A DNA stretch of 64,000 bases from Ailanthus altissimus (GCA_946807835.1 OX327697.1:13650001-13714000), one strand, 5' to 3'. Shown: positions 21,295 to 33,959, numbered from the stretch's first letter. The notes: generated by a model from the letters alone, not told the origin. Numbers and translations are program-made.

Positions 21295-23308
21295 GAAAAT
21301 GTATTTTCTGGATTTTGGATCCAGCTTCGTTGTTTCTTGGATACATCACGTACACAGGACTTCCAAATGTATGAAGACGAGAATAATTAACTGGTTTTCC
21401 AGTCCACATCTCCATCGGTGTCTTCAACTCGATTGCTGTTGATGGTGACCGATTTACCACATAACAGGCGGATTTGACTGCTTCTGCCCAAAATACTTTG
21501 GCTAAACCTGCAGTTCTCAACATAGCTCTTGTTCTCTCCAACAAGGTTCTGTTCATCCGCTCTGCTACTTCATTCTGCTGAGGCATGTAAACTGTGCTGA
21601 ATTGCCGCTTGATGCCTTCTTGTTGACAGAATGCAATAAAATCCTCACCAGTATATTCTCCTCCATTATCTGTCCTTAAACACTTGATCTTCTTTTCTGA
21701 TTCAAGTTCTACACGCGCTCTGAATATTCTGAAAGCTTCAAACACATATGACTTCTTCTTGATTGGATACACCCAACATCTCCTGGAGTAATCATCTATG
21801 AATGATACAAAATATCTCGCTCCTCCTAAGGACATCACTGGTGCTTGCCAAACATCAGAGTGGATCAATTCTAGAATTTCTTTACTTCTAGAACTAGATA
21901 TGCTGAACTTTAATCTGTACTGCTTACTTGTGACACAGTGCTTACAGAAAGGTAAATGAACCGATTTGAGCCCAGGAAGTAAATTTTGATCAGAGAGAAT
22001 CTTCAAACCTCGTTCTGACATATGGCCTAGTTTACGATGCCATATTATCGTTGACTCTTCTGCTGAACTAGTTGATACAACAGATGTATCTTCTTCCTGC
22101 AGTATTTCTCCATTAAGCATGTACAAATTTGCAGCAACCTTTTCTGCTTTCATTACTACAAGCGCGCCTTTGAGAATTTTCATTATACCATTTTTAATTT
22201 GGGTCTTACACCAAGTGTTATCTAATTGTCCCAATGACAAAAGATTCTTCTTGAGGCCTTTCATATGTCGCACCTCCTGGATAATACGAACAGTACCATC
22301 GTACATCTTCATCTTGATGGATCCTACTCCAGCGATTTTCAAAGCATGATCATTCCCCATATATACAGATCCTCCAGAGGTAGGTTCATATTGATGGAAC
22401 CATTCTCTTTTAGAGGTCATGTGCCATGTAGCTCCAGAATCCATGAGCCATACATCAGAGAACCATTTTCTGCTTTCAACAATTGTTGCTGCCTCGCTGT
22501 ATAAAATTTCACCATCATCTAAGGTGCTTGCAATATTCCCTTTAGGTTTGTCCTCTGTACTTTTCTTCAATCCCCAACAATCCTTCTTCAGATGGCCTTT
22601 CTTGCCACAATGGTAGCATTTGACGTTCTTTTTACTTCTGAATTTTGGTCTACCATGATTTTGACTCCCACTGGGGCCACGTTCTGTTGATCTACCTCTC
22701 ATCATTGTCAAAGCTTCTACTTGCTGCGAACATTCCTGTTTGTCTTCTTTATTTTTTCTTCTTCGTTCTTCTCCCAATACAGCAGCTGTAACATCATCGA
22801 AGACTAAGAATTCCGTTAGGATATTATTCGTCAAGTTGATGATGAGTTGATCATACGAATCTGGTAGGCTTTGAAGTAAAATCTCCGCACGTTCACCTGC
22901 CTCTATTTTATGCCCCAAGGAAGTGATTTGGGAAAATAGAGTATTTAACGCGTTGATGTGCTCTGTTACTGAAGTGGATTCTACCATTCGAAGAGTATAC
23001 AATCTCCTTTTTAAGAAGATCTTGTTGTGCAAAGATTTGGCCTCATATAATTTTATGAGAGTATCCCAGATCTCTTTTGCTATCTTCTTTTCCGCTACAC
23101 TAGATAGCACGTTATTAGCAAGTGCTAGATGCAGATCAGCAACTGCATTATCGTCAATCTCATTCCACTTGATATCATCAGTAATACCAGCGGGCTTTTC
23201 ATCAATCGCTTCTAAGCACTTGTTTTTCCTTAAAATTGCCTTTATTTTCATTTTTCACAATGTAAAATTACCTCCATTGAACTTCTCAACTTCGTAATTT
23301 GCCGCCAT
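21281..23308 (-). pseudogene. Copia gag-protease-integrase
   Basis: The likely start is ATG at 23308 (MAANYEVEKFNGG), but a TGA in place of the conserved Trp codon occurs just before MKIKAILRKNKCLEAIDE, so the open frame of 656 residues begins at 23251. Domains in order, numbered from 23251: gag core (1-170); CCHC knuckle CYHCGKKGHLKKDC at about 210; protease motif WLMDSGATWHMT at about 265, with the DSG triad; pre-integrase IWHRKLGHMSERGLKIL at about 405 with HHCC ligands; integrase core with HSDVW, RTDNGGEYTG and the AERMNRTLLE block between about 465 and 610. It ends by frameshift at FLGIC. The catalytic Asp, Asp and Glu positions all appear present. Confidence 0.95.
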
Positions 23309-23462
23309 TGCTTTTCACCACGAACTGCTTTCTGCTAGGATCGGCTCCCACTGTTTCATATAAATAGTAACCGTACATATGAACAGTAACTGTATGTATG
23401 AATAGTAATTGTATACGTGAATAGTGACCATATACGTGAATAGTGACCTCCTTCAACCAGAA

Positions 23463-23474
23463 GCTCTAATACCA
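23463..23474 (-). other. Copia primer binding site
   Basis: The minus strand reads TGGTATTAGAGC two bases after the 5' LTR. This is the initiator tRNA-Met complement with one change from TGGTATCAGAGC. Confidence 0.9.
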
Positions 23475-23476
23475 CT

Positions 23477-23909
23477 TGTTAGGAAATTGAAGGGTGATGC
23501 AGGGTCGCAGCTAAAGTAAAATTGAGAAAAATAATAAAAATGAAAATAAGACAAAACACAAGTTTACGTGGTTCGGCTTTTAGCCTACGTCCACGGGCGA
23601 AGACAGAAGAATCTTTTACTATTAAAAATAGAGAATACAAGTATTGTAGTGTTTTAGCCTTACAACCCAAAACCCCAATATACCAAATTCTCTCAAATCA
23701 CTGAAAAAACTCTCACAAGCTTTTCAAATTCTCTCTAATTTGCAATGGAAAATACATTGCTAAACTCTCCCTATTATAGGGAGAGTTGAGCAAGTGGACA
23801 GCCTTAATAAGGCTGTTCACAATTACAAATTTGTTGACACCGTGTGCCAGCAAATTTACAGATGCAAAATTGCAAATCTGCAGTTGGCACCGTGTGCTAG
23901 CTGCTGACA
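23477..23909 (-). repeat. Copia 5' LTR
   Basis: The 433-bp repeat is followed by AAAAT (23910-23914). On the minus strand a TATA-like CCCTATAATAGGG palindrome occurs near 23768-23780, and in the other LTR CCCTATAAAAGGG; this is the probable promoter. Confidence 0.95.
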
Positions 23910-24357
23910 AAAATGACCTCATCTAGAGTATATGTCTGATACTTTTCCTATTGAAAAAAAAAATGGTGGATACAAGTTAGACTATTAGAGTTGGTTCATC
24001 TAACTGGTACTAACATATTGCACTTTTCCAACAATGTTCAATAAGTACGTTTATTGAAACAATGAATTTTAATTTAATTTAGTGTAATGATTAATATTCT
24101 ATCATACAATTAATATGGTATCCCAAATTTTTATATTTAAAGTGATATATCAAATAACTATTGGGTAATGAAATGTTATATTTGATAATTTGCACAATAG
24201 ATATTTGTATCATTTTACCACCTAATTATTGTTTGATATATAAATTTAGGATAGAAAATTTTTGGCTACCAGTTAGACACATACAGTTGAAAAACAGAAA
24301 TTACAACATGTGATTAAGAAAGACATTTTGAAACATAGCATTACACCAACCTTTATC

Positions 24358-25800
24358 ATGGCTGATATCATCAACATGTTCTCCGGGTTAACAAATGATT
24401 TTATTTGCAAGATCATCTCCTTCTTACCCTTCAAACAAGCAGCAAGCACCAGCATTTTGTCAACATGATGGCGCTGCATTTGGCTTGCAACGAAGAAGAT
24501 TGAGTTTCATGAGAGTTTCTTTATCAAAGATGATAAAATTGAAGAGAACAATGAGTTACACAATAGGGATATTGTTGATTTTCTTCATCAATGGATTAGA
24601 AACTATCACCCACCAATTAAAAATACATTCTGCTTGGAGTTTTCGAAGCCAGGTTATTTTCTTACAAATGTGCACAAATGCATCACATTTCCCATTACTC
24701 GCAATGTGAAGGATCTAGCACTTGATTTTCATGATCCCATATGGCAAGAAGAAGATCTTGAAAATCACAAAACAGTACTAGATTTGCCAATGAATGTTTA
24801 TGGTCACAGTAGTCTGCAATCTTTGAAAATATTTTCCTATAATTTTCTTGCCTTACAATTCAAGAATTTTAGTACATTGAAGTAATTATATTTAGGATGG
24901 ATTCAATTAAGCATGCATTCTATCAGAGACATGTTTTTACAATATTCATTGCTGGAGAGTATGAGCTTTAAGAATGTTGGAACATTGAGTTTCTTGAGAT
25001 CCAATCTGCCCAAATTAAGTCTAAAAAGATTGGTTCTTCATAAATGCAAGTTTACCCAGCTATGGTTGCAGATTGAGGCACCAAATTTAAACTTCTTCAA
25101 GTATTGTGGGACAGAGGGTCATTTAGTTTTTGCTCAACAGTATCCCTTGGTTAAGGCAGAACTTAACTTCGCGTTAGTATTGCCATGTGATGAAACTGGT
25201 GAACTTTTTTATGAACTCTTAAGCCAGCTTGTTATTGTTAGAGTTTTGACATTGTGCAGTAACGTGCTTCAGGTTATTCTTTATAGGGATGAGCTATTAG
25301 GTATGGCAGTTCCTCTTAATGTAGAGCATCTTATTCTGAATATCGGTATGCACCCGTATGAATATTTTGGTATGAACTTCATGCTAAAATAGTTGCCCTT
25401 CCCTAAATAATTTGACAATCAACATCATGAATCCTCGTAGATTTTTTCCTTATTACAAAACTCCATTCAAATTTAACCTGCAAGAATACTGGATCCGTAA
25501 CTTTGTAGTGTTTAGATGCATGCATCACTAGAAGTCTTAAATTTGTTAATGTTAAAGGTTTTAAGGGAACAATGACTAAAGCATCCTTTTTGAACTATCT
25601 GATATTCTTTGGACGCGTCATGGAAGAATTGAATCTATACCTTTAGGATGAAGTTGATGCGAATGGTGGCAAAGAGAAGTATACCAGCAGAGAGCTTAAA
25701 GTTTGCAGCGGTTCAATGAAGGAACTGATAATTTTGTGCATAAGGCGATTGAGGCATTTTTGTATGATGTTCCTACATGCTGCTTTGTATGAAAAATTGA
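24358..25800 (+). pseudogene. F-box/LRR/FBD-type protein pseudogene
   Basis: The frame starts MADIINMFSGLTNDFICKII and continues SFLPFKQAASTSILST, a plant F-box N-terminus; such proteins are substrate receptors of SCF ubiquitin ligases. A TGA (24466-24468) replaces the Arg codon of the conserved LSTRWR word. The same frame then runs WRCIWLATKKIEFHESFF through leucine-rich stretches (LPMNVYGHSSLQSLKIF; SNLPKLSLKRLVLHKCKF; QIEAPNLNFFKY), with a second stop at 24883-24885, to a TAG at 25390. Beyond it, broken words such as KGFKGT, FLNYLIFFGRVMEELNLYL and LKVCSGSMKELIILC resemble the C-terminal FBD domain. Only two stops in about 345 codons suggest a fairly recent loss, or a short functional remnant. 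It is the only clear host gene relic standing outside a transposon. Confidence 0.85.
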
Positions 25801-25819
25801 ATAACATACGTTTCAAATC

Positions 25820-28060
25820 TTTTCGTTCTTCAACTCTCCAATTGATTTTTATATTTTAATCTACTAAATAGGTCAAATAGATTTGGGTACAGTTAGTAGA
25901 TCAACTTTGTGCTATTCTTTTGTCAAAACAGCAAATTAGAATTGTAACTATATTTTCAAAAAAAAAATTATATTATTGGTATTTCATTTTTAATATAAAT
26001 TAAGTTTTACTTCTCATCACCTAATCAATAGAACGGGTTTGTAATTAGAGTCCAAGAAATGAACAATTTACATAGACATATAGTGGTTAAAAATTAAATT
26101 TCTTCATAGACTACAAAGAAGTTACAAAAACTTTTACCACAAAAAATTTAGTTCAATCAATAATAATTGTCTCTTATTAGTGCTTATTTACCACAGCCAC
26201 TAGCCACCATCAATTGAAAGACAAGTTATAAGTCAAGCATACAATATCTGTTTGTAAAAGTCAAGCTTGTCTGCTTGACATATAGCTTGTATTTCCACTC
26301 ATAAGTTCCACACAACATCTAGTAATACTCATAGACAAATTTGGTAGCATTTACAAAAATGTTAGTACAAATGATAATAATTTTCACACAAGTGCTAACC
26401 AACCCCATCAGTGGAAAGATAGGCTATTAATCGAGCATACAACATCTATTTGTCCAAGACAAGTGAGTATGCTCACCATATACCTTGTCTTTCCTTTGAT
26501 GGTGTTGGTGGTACAACATCTAGTAGCACAACTCTTTGATTCAAGCAATTGATTTATAGTAAGAATAATGCATAGGGTGCCAGTATGGCTTATGTTTGAA
26601 TCGAGGAGCTAGATATATGACTAACTATAGGGCAACTCAAGCATTACTTCAGCATGTCACTCATACTGACATGTTCAATGCTCATTCATGCAACTACCAT
26701 TATTTCACTTCATGAAGGTCATTAAGAACCCAGGCTACAATGTCATGATACCTATACACTAGACTGTGTTACCCGAAAACTCTGCCCATCAATAAACAGC
26801 CGAAAGATGTCTCGTCTATAGGCTGGCTCAATCCAATATCTATTACATCATTTCACTATTGAACATTGAAATGGCATTATATAAGTGTTCATTTTTTAAA
26901 ATGTTGTATGTTGGTAAATCGCATTAATCATTTACATGAATTTTTAGGTTTATCTACAATGGTTAGAAGTTTTTAACTGTATCAGTAGTGGGATTATTTA
27001 CATTCGTTAGATTTGCTTCTCTGATTTGATCCAACATTCTAAATTTATTTGCAATTGTATTGTAACTATAATCCTAGTATGATAGAATCACTCGAATTTG
27101 TCAGTTGGGTTAGCCAATTTGGTTGCAAAATTACTTATTCACAAAGGAGGCAATTATAAAAAAGGGGTATGACATTGTGATCCCTTAAAAGTAGAAATTA
27201 CAGTTTGATGGCGGCTTTGGTTTTAACTGTACTACCACGCCCTTTGCTTATTTGAAAAGATAAAAATGTCCTCAAGGTTATTTTTCTATCATCAACCAAA
27301 AATATCCTTAAAAAGTGAGGGCATTGGGTATCAACTTTTTAATTAACTAGAGAGGGTGGTAGTGTAAGTAAAACCGATGGTGCCATCGAAGTGTTAGTTT
27401 TTGCCAACCTTAATGGAAACCAGTGTTAATATCTCTTATACAGAAACTAAAATTTGAAGACATTAATACTTAAGTTGTCAATTTTATTTCATTCGTACCT
27501 AAGTAAGTTTGTTACAAATCAAGTAATGGTCATTAGTAATGTCTTTAATACATACATAACTTGCATGCATAAGCTTAAATAGTAATGACTTAAGATATAT
27601 AGACGTATCTTATCCTTGATAATGGTAATAATTATTGAATTTACATATTATGTCATTTAGTACATAACTATCGTGCCTAATGTTAAAGGTACATTCAATT
27701 TCCATTTTTCACATAATTTAATACATGAACAAAAAAGGTGTCAATTTTATTTCAATCATACATGCATAAGCTAGATATGATTGAAATAAAGTCAATGACA
27801 TTGAAAATTAAAAATAATTGATAATTTTGTAATTAACTATCAGCCATAAGGTTAAAATATTAATTAAAATGTAAAAATTTGTTCCTAAATTACAGTGTCA
27901 TATAATACGTGAATATCGTGCATTCATGTTACAGATATGTTTAAATTATATTTATCACATATTTATTACATGATTCATGAATAAAAAAGTGTCAATTTTG
28001 TAGTCGATATACACCATATTATTTTCATAAATTTTTGTACAAAACGTAATATTCCTTTAC
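25820..28060. other. AT-rich intergenic DNA, no gene seen
   Basis: No coding frame, LTR or structured RNA could be supported. Two similar segments (26195-26290 and 26390-26490) share GTGGAAAGATAGGCTATTA-like and CAAGCATACAA-like words and may be a degraded direct repeat. Confidence 0.4.
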
Positions 28061-29879
28061 TGTAGGTTCTTATTTACCACAGGCACCAACCCCATAGTAA
28101 TGTATGTAGGAAAATAAGACCAACGGTGAAATTTGTTGATTGTTGAGAGTCGCGGGCTGAGATAAACAAAAGAAAAGGAAAAAGAAACAATAACATAGAA
28201 TGTGTAACAGTCCAGTTCAATTTGAATTTATATCTACTTTGACTGAGCCTCATCAATTCCCTTAAATGCAATATAGAAAATTGCGGTTACTGTAAAGATA
28301 CATTGAGGCGATGCATCTTTACAAAAAAATTAACCCCGAGAGAAAAACAAGTGTATTGTCCCTCCTATCTAGAGTGGGAATTGATCTACGAAGGAGGAGA
28401 AGTTCAATTGTTATGTGTATTATTAGTAGAAGCATTGCTCTCCTGAGAATTATCCTCGTCATCTAGCCACTAAAAACTGATGTCAGACTATTGGCCAGTT
28501 AATAGTTTCACACAATTATTGAAGCTCTTCATGACACCATTAGTAAAGCACGGTCCTTAACTTGATCAATCAGGTCTTTATTAGCTTTATCAACACGAAC
28601 CTCAGCTTCTTATGCCTAAGCATGTGCTCGCGTTGACTCCTCCTCGAAGGACTTGGACAGATCCTTAAAGTGTGCTACGAGCTCCCCTAAAAGCTGCACC
28701 CTTTTCTCCAACTCGGTAATCCTACCTCTGTTAAGGCGATGCTCATAGCAACCTCATTCTCACAAACTTTGCTCAGGCGTTCCAGCTTTGAAGACTTACT
28801 CTCAGCCACTGTTGCTTTAGCTGACAACATCTAGACCTTCTATAACAAAGACTCCACTGCTTCTCTTTGAACTAATACTGCGACTCATACTTGACCAGAT
28901 CTTTCTTGAGGTCAGAAGCCTTGATACTGTCATGCATTGCCTGAAGGATATGTCCTCAATAGAGCGACAAGCCATATACGGATTAACAGAACACAAGGGT
29001 GAAGAAAATATAGTCGACACGTAATAAACAGCTTGACTAGAGTAAGAAAATAAAAGAAAAGTTATCACCTCAATAGCGCTTGTCAAGTACATCTGGAAAG
29101 CAGTGAAGGGGTGGGTCTTAGTTCTACATCCATTGAGCCAGAGAGGGTTCCATCGAGCGCTCAACTTCATTAAAAAGTTCAAGCAGTTGATGAAACCTCC
29201 CTCAATAAGCAGTAATGAAGTCCCACCCAGACAATATAGGAGGAATACCAATGAGTAAGTCATCTCCAACTTGCATATCTACCACAAAGATAACAACAAA
29301 TATCAATACTTATATTGAATAGAAATTTAGGGAACAATACTTACTCCCTTCACAGAAGGACAACTCACTTAAAATGCTTTTACTTTTTGACCAAGAAAAG
29401 CTTTAAGAGGAATGAAGCTTCAAGAATCAAAGAAATAGGATCATCTGGAACAACTCATTAAAAAACAAAATTGAAACTTTGCAAGGGAAAGTAAAGATAT
29501 GAAAAGAAAAAAAAAATTGAAACAAAAAGATAAACCGCGAAGATAAAAAGCTCACAAGAGAAAAAGTAACTGAAAAGATGCAACACTTTCTCAAGAATGG
29601 AGCAGAATTAGTTTAGATTATCAAGAGTTGAAAAACCTGTTGTCTTTATATAAGAAGATATAAGGGCCTTTAGAAGACCCAAGCATAGATTTAATCATAC
29701 AGTCGAAGATGACTCATGCCTAGAAAAGCGTTTCCTTAACTCAAAAGGGAAAAAGAAGGCTTATAGCCACCAAAAGAACCTCAGAGATCCCTAAAGAGCC
29801 ATAACATGTAGCTATACCCGAAAACACATCATTGGTGGAAGAAATCCCAAAACACAAAAGCCACGTATTAAATGCAAAA

Positions 29880-30026
29880 CGGGGAGCTGAGAGTGTTATA
29901 GCCCTTCCTTTGATGCTCACTAAGTCCGGAGTTCAATCCCGCATGTTGCGGTATGGAGAGGGGTATGTGTGTGTGGTAGGGGGGGTGTTGTGCGTTGGGA
30001 GTGTTGTACACTAAAAAAAAAAATAC
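29880..30026 (+). repeat. tRNA-like SINE with A tail
   Basis: The segment contains GAGTTCAATCC at 29929-29939, a close match to the polymerase III B box, followed by a GT-rich stretch and an 11-A run at 30013-30023. This fits a short interspersed element. Immediately downstream, GAGGCTTAGTGGTAAGG at 30035-30051 resembles an A box and may start a second, truncated copy. It does not fold as a full tRNA. Confidence 0.5.
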
Positions 30027-30499
30027 AAAACGAGTGAGGCTTAGTGGTAAGGTTCCTTTTTTTTTATATATATAAGGATGGGACATTCGAACCTAAGTTT
30101 TCTATGTGGCTCTTCAACCATTGGGCCATTTAAGCAAGTGCTGCTAGTGCTACGACTACTTAAATACACCAAAGGACTAAAAAAAAGAGATCACACAAAG
30201 ACTTAACAAAAGAAAATCAACCACCATGCCAATGAACACTTTGCTCTAAAAGATATTGTGGTTGATTACAACACTTAACTTTCATCATCCCAAAAAACTA
30301 AGGTGTCCACTTAAGGCTCGTCAGAATATCAACTCATTCTAAGAAGGGAAATCTAATAGCAACTCAATGCATAGGCCTTGAGAACTAAAGAATAGATTTA
30401 AAAAAAAGGCTGGGAGGCAAAATAAAAGATAAGGTATATTCAACTAAAAATAGAAGGAAACTTAGTACACAATTTCTACCAGGAAAAGGGAAAATATAA

Positions 30500-31170
30500 C
30501 TAAGTAATAGGGGGGTTGGGATAATCCCCAATAGCATGAGCATGAGCAGGAATACAATCAATTAGAGGAATAATTGAAGAGCCTGTAGCATCTTGGGTAA
30601 GACCTCCAGCAGTTAGTGCAATAGTAAGAGCAATGGCTCTAGGAACAGTAGCACCCTTTTGAGGCATAAATAAGCCATCAGCCCAAGAAAGATTTAAACC
30701 AGCATAACATTTCTTAGAGGAATCCACCAACAGAGTTAAAAGCTTTGGATAACTGCTCATCGATATGAAGACTTGACAGCTTCAATTTATTCTCCAAGTC
30801 TTCCTTAATGAGCGCAACAAAGTTAATTCCTCCCCGAGGGTACTAAACTACTCCCTGAGCTCATTTACATCCACTTCAAGACTTATAATCGTGCTCTCTG
30901 CAAGTGCAGTCTTAGCCTTGATGTTTACCATATTTACTTAATTGTGCTCTTTGCAAGTGCAGTCTTGGCCTTGATGGTTACCATATTTACTTCAGCCCTA
31001 TCCTCAACATGCTTCAACTTCAAAATACAATAATCCAGTTCACGTTTAATAGTCTTTACATGCTTCTTACACTCCTTTAAGGCTTCCTTGGCCTTAATGG
31101 CCTCAGCCTCAGTAGTTGCATCTCTCTAAGAATCAGTCAGTGCCTTATAAATTTCATTGCAATGGTTGGT
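30500..31170 (-). pseudogene. Coiled-coil tail of the gag-like protein
   Basis: The last open frame (30760-30500) reads SYPKLLTLLVDSSKKCYAGL and then a Thr/Ala-rich tail ending PAHAHAIGDYPNPPIT. Above it, two frames carry Lys/Glu/Ala-rich helical sequence, partly duplicated by a 53-bp tandem repeat (30889-30993). Because 53 is not a multiple of three, that duplication shifts the reading frame. Confidence 0.45.
30889..30993. repeat. 53-bp tandem duplication
   Basis: Two copies of a unit containing GCAAGTGCAGTCTT and CCATATTTACTT lie head to tail with a few mismatches. Confidence 0.85.
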
Positions 31171-32550
31171 GAGAGTAATCAATGCCTACAAAAAACTAAA
31201 GTGCCAAGACAAGTAGCAGTAACTCAAAAGAAGACACACATAAAAAAATAAAGATCAAAATGTTTGAATATACTACCATCAAAAGGCACCCAAATCTCAT
31301 GGGACACTGCTAGAGAGGTGTTAAACATTAGTACTGGTGAAGCATAATCCTTGGGCAATACTCGTTTCGCTTCCCTTGGGAGAGGCAACACATGCTCATA
31401 CATCTCCATCTTTAAGAAGTGAAGATTAGACACTTTAGTATACCCTGTTCTGCGCTGTGACTAGAGCCTTAGAGTCGAAGCCTCATCAAGAACCTCACCA
31501 ATGGCTCTTCCTTACCAAATCAAAGAGGTAGAGCAGAAGGAGAAGAAGTCCTCACACTCTCAAGAGATGAGCCTTAACGGGTAAAAGAAGAAACATCTTC
31601 GACCTCCTACTCTAAAGCCGTTTGAGTTTCAACACGGGGAGTACCGACCGAAGACTCCCATAAGCCCTTCATCTTCATATTGATAATATTAAGGACGAGC
31701 ATCCTTTTCTTCTTTGCAATAGAAAAAAATGCTCAGCGGCAGACATAGACCTCTTATTACTCTCTTCCATGGCTACAAAGATAAAAATCACAATCGATCA
31801 CTCACAAATATATATTGACACAGCTTATAGCAGCAAAAGACGAGTCTTACCTTTGGCCTACGAGTCAGAAGAGCCTGTAGGAGTAAGGATATCCTTAATG
31901 AGACATAAGAAGACAAGGTTGTTCTAGGAAAGTAACTCCTTATAAGAGCCACTAAACACAAGAGCTGATCAAACACGATCCTTATCTTCTTTAGAAAGCT
32001 TTGGCTTCGAAGACTAACAGGTAGCTGCTACACAAAGCATACGCAAAACATTAGAAGACACGAGAAGAAGGCAACTTTATCAAACTAATGTAAAAATCTA
32101 AGAACTAAACAACCTTTCTTAGAAAAAAAACATAAGGGCACGATTTAAAATCATCAAGACCCTCAAAAACCTACTCCTAATCTCCTTTAACAAAGAACAC
32201 CAGGCAAGTCCCTCACTAGAGCAACCTTCTTATCTTGGACATAGACGGTCAAGTAATAGAAGCCATTCTCTACCATTGGGTTAACCTTAGTTTGATAAAG
32301 GCTTTGAAGCTTATGGACATAAAGACCCTCAAGATTTACCTTATTCCATGCTCAACCTCAACATAAATTAAAACAAATCTCAAATTTATAGCCATCTTCC
32401 CTTCAGGTGGCGAGCTAGTATATTCATTATTCCCAAGAACTCTCAAAGTAATGGAATCAGGGATCTCTATCCTCTACCGTAAATCTATAAGGACTGCCTG
32501 ATTCATACCAAAAAGATGATTTGGAGGACAAGTCAAATCATAAGGAGCAT

Positions 32551-33942
32551 TGATTACTGCTATACTAGCTAAGTGCAAGCGCACGCTATCGTATCAAGTA
32601 ATATAAGATTTAAAGTCTAAGTATCGATCCCATAAGGACTATGCAATCTAATTCTATAAATCAAGTACTAAAATTGTACCTACTTAACTTTTATTCAGAA
32701 AACTAAAATCTGAAATTTATTTAACCAATCTAATTCTATTAATTAAATCAACATAAACAAAAGCAAATGGTAGAATTCACAAGTAAAGATAATCTAGGAT
32801 CTTGACTCGTCCCCTAGTATTTCATTGTATTTATTAACCTCTTAGTTACTCAATTCATACCAATTGATTGGCTTAGACACTAATCTCATCACAAGCCTCT
32901 GTCGATGGACAAGTGATTGTATTACACATTTTAACAATCACTTATATGCCTATAGTAATCAAATCAGAATGTTATTTATTAAGATCAAGTCTAAATTATA
33001 CCATACATGCCACCTAGGCATATGTTTATCCTAGATGGAACTCATAATTATTACCCTATGATCATACATCAAACTATCATAGGCTAAACACATAAATCTG
33101 TTTAAAAAGTTCATCATGATTCCTCAATCATTCACAATATTGGCTAGATATAATGAAAGTAATAAACAGAAGTAGAATGAATCAATTTATAATAATTAAG
33201 TTCATAAAGTAAGAATCAATGAAATCCAGCTACATACTAGGTTCATATAGTCTAACCTTAGAATAACAAGTTTAGCTCATCACAAAACCAAAAGCATCAA
33301 AGAAATCAATAAAGAATAGCAAAAACAAGAACATAATGATAAGAAAAGATAAGAAAAACTAATCAATAAGATGTCTTGGGTTTCTTCTCTCTCAATCTTG
33401 ACTTGAAACTTGAATCTTGTTTTCTTGACTTTGATTTTTGATTTTGTGTTGTGAACTCTTTCTTTATGTTTTTACCTCTCTAACGTTTGTGTATTTGACC
33501 TCAAGGAGTGTTTTTGTTGGTATGAGAAACCCTAAGGGCCAGGGGCTTCGAATCCTAGTTGAAATAGAAGAGTTGAGATGGGTATTTATACATCATATGG
33601 GCGTTGCGACATTGGGGGCTTGGCGCCGCGGCGCCAAGACAAGAAAACATGACTTGGGGAAGCATCACCGGGTTCCACAACACTGGGTTGTAGGTGCCCC
33701 GGCACTCAGCTACTGACTTGGGAGCTGGGGCACTCACCAGCCCTGGTACTCGCTTTGATATTTTAAGTGTAACTTTTTCGTTTTATGTCCGATTTGTCTT
33801 TCGTTTGTTCCTATGTGTCACATTTTCTGTCGTACATCTATTTATGACAAGAAAAATACAATTAAATATCCAAATATTTATAATTTAGAGTAAAATATAA
33901 AAGTTGAGTATAAATCATACTAGTATTTTTACGCCCCTATCA
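32551..33942 (-). repeat. Athila-like 3' LTR
   Basis: This 1392-bp LTR matches 38229-39257 through TACTAGCTAAG, GCAAGCGCACGCTATCGTAT, CCACCTAGGCATATG and the GC-rich end with CCAGCCCTGGTACTCGC. It has extra sequence around 33290-33620, including the palindrome GGCGCCGCGGCGCC near 33623, absent from the other LTR. Confidence 0.9.
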
Positions 33943-33956
33943 AATACCCCCAAACT
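33943..33956 (-). other. Athila-like polypurine tract
   Basis: On the minus strand TTTGGGGGTATT directly precedes the 3' LTR. The TTTGGGGG run is the typical purine tract of Athila/Tat-type elements. Confidence 0.75.
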
Positions 33957-33959
33957 TAA

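Larger units (their letters stand above)
18873..23909 (-). mobile_element. Complete Ty1/copia element, Tork/Tnt1-like, inactivated
   Basis: The element has two 433-bp LTRs (18873-19305 and 23477-23909), both with TG...CA ends and AAAAT duplications. On the minus strand a tRNA-Met primer site follows the 5' LTR and a purine tract precedes the 3' LTR. The protein order gag, zinc knuckle, protease, integrase, reverse transcriptase, RNase H is that of Ty1/copia, and the integrase and RNase H words resemble Tnt1-type elements. I count about 38 mismatches between the LTRs by eye, about 9 percent, mostly transitions, so the insertion is not recent. At least three in-frame stops and two frameshifts make it non-autonomous. 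Confidence 0.95.
28600..32550 (-). mobile_element. Degenerate gag-like or plant-transposon protein element, split by the Athila-like insertion
   Basis: On the minus strand, pieces of one long protein can be followed from 39420-39258, across the Athila-like insertion (32551-39257), then 32520-32120, 31976-31788 and 31170-30500. Early words (IEIPDSITLRVLGNNEYTSS, PPEGKMAINLRF, and VYVQDKKVALVRDLP) match the plan of the putative gypsy-type plant transposon domain found in many gag-like plant proteins. The later part is a charged helical stretch (ATTEAEAIKAKEALKECKKH; VKTIKRELDYCILKLKHVED) of coiled-coil character. A further piece at 28900-28620 (KLEERLSKVCENEVAMSIAL-like) looks like a second coiled-coil copy. 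Stops and frameshifts are frequent. Outer limits are uncertain. Confidence 0.5.

Noticed and set aside
22119..23297. Plus-strand open frames opposite copia gag
   Set aside because: Opposite strand of a well-supported gag-protease frame, with no recognisable motifs.
29868..30086. Possible tRNA gene
   Set aside because: Only a B-box-like and an A-box-like word are present, in separate units; no cloverleaf can be drawn.
33438..33888. Overlapping open frames on both strands
   Set aside because: They lie within the Athila-like LTR, in its GC-rich part, and match no known protein.
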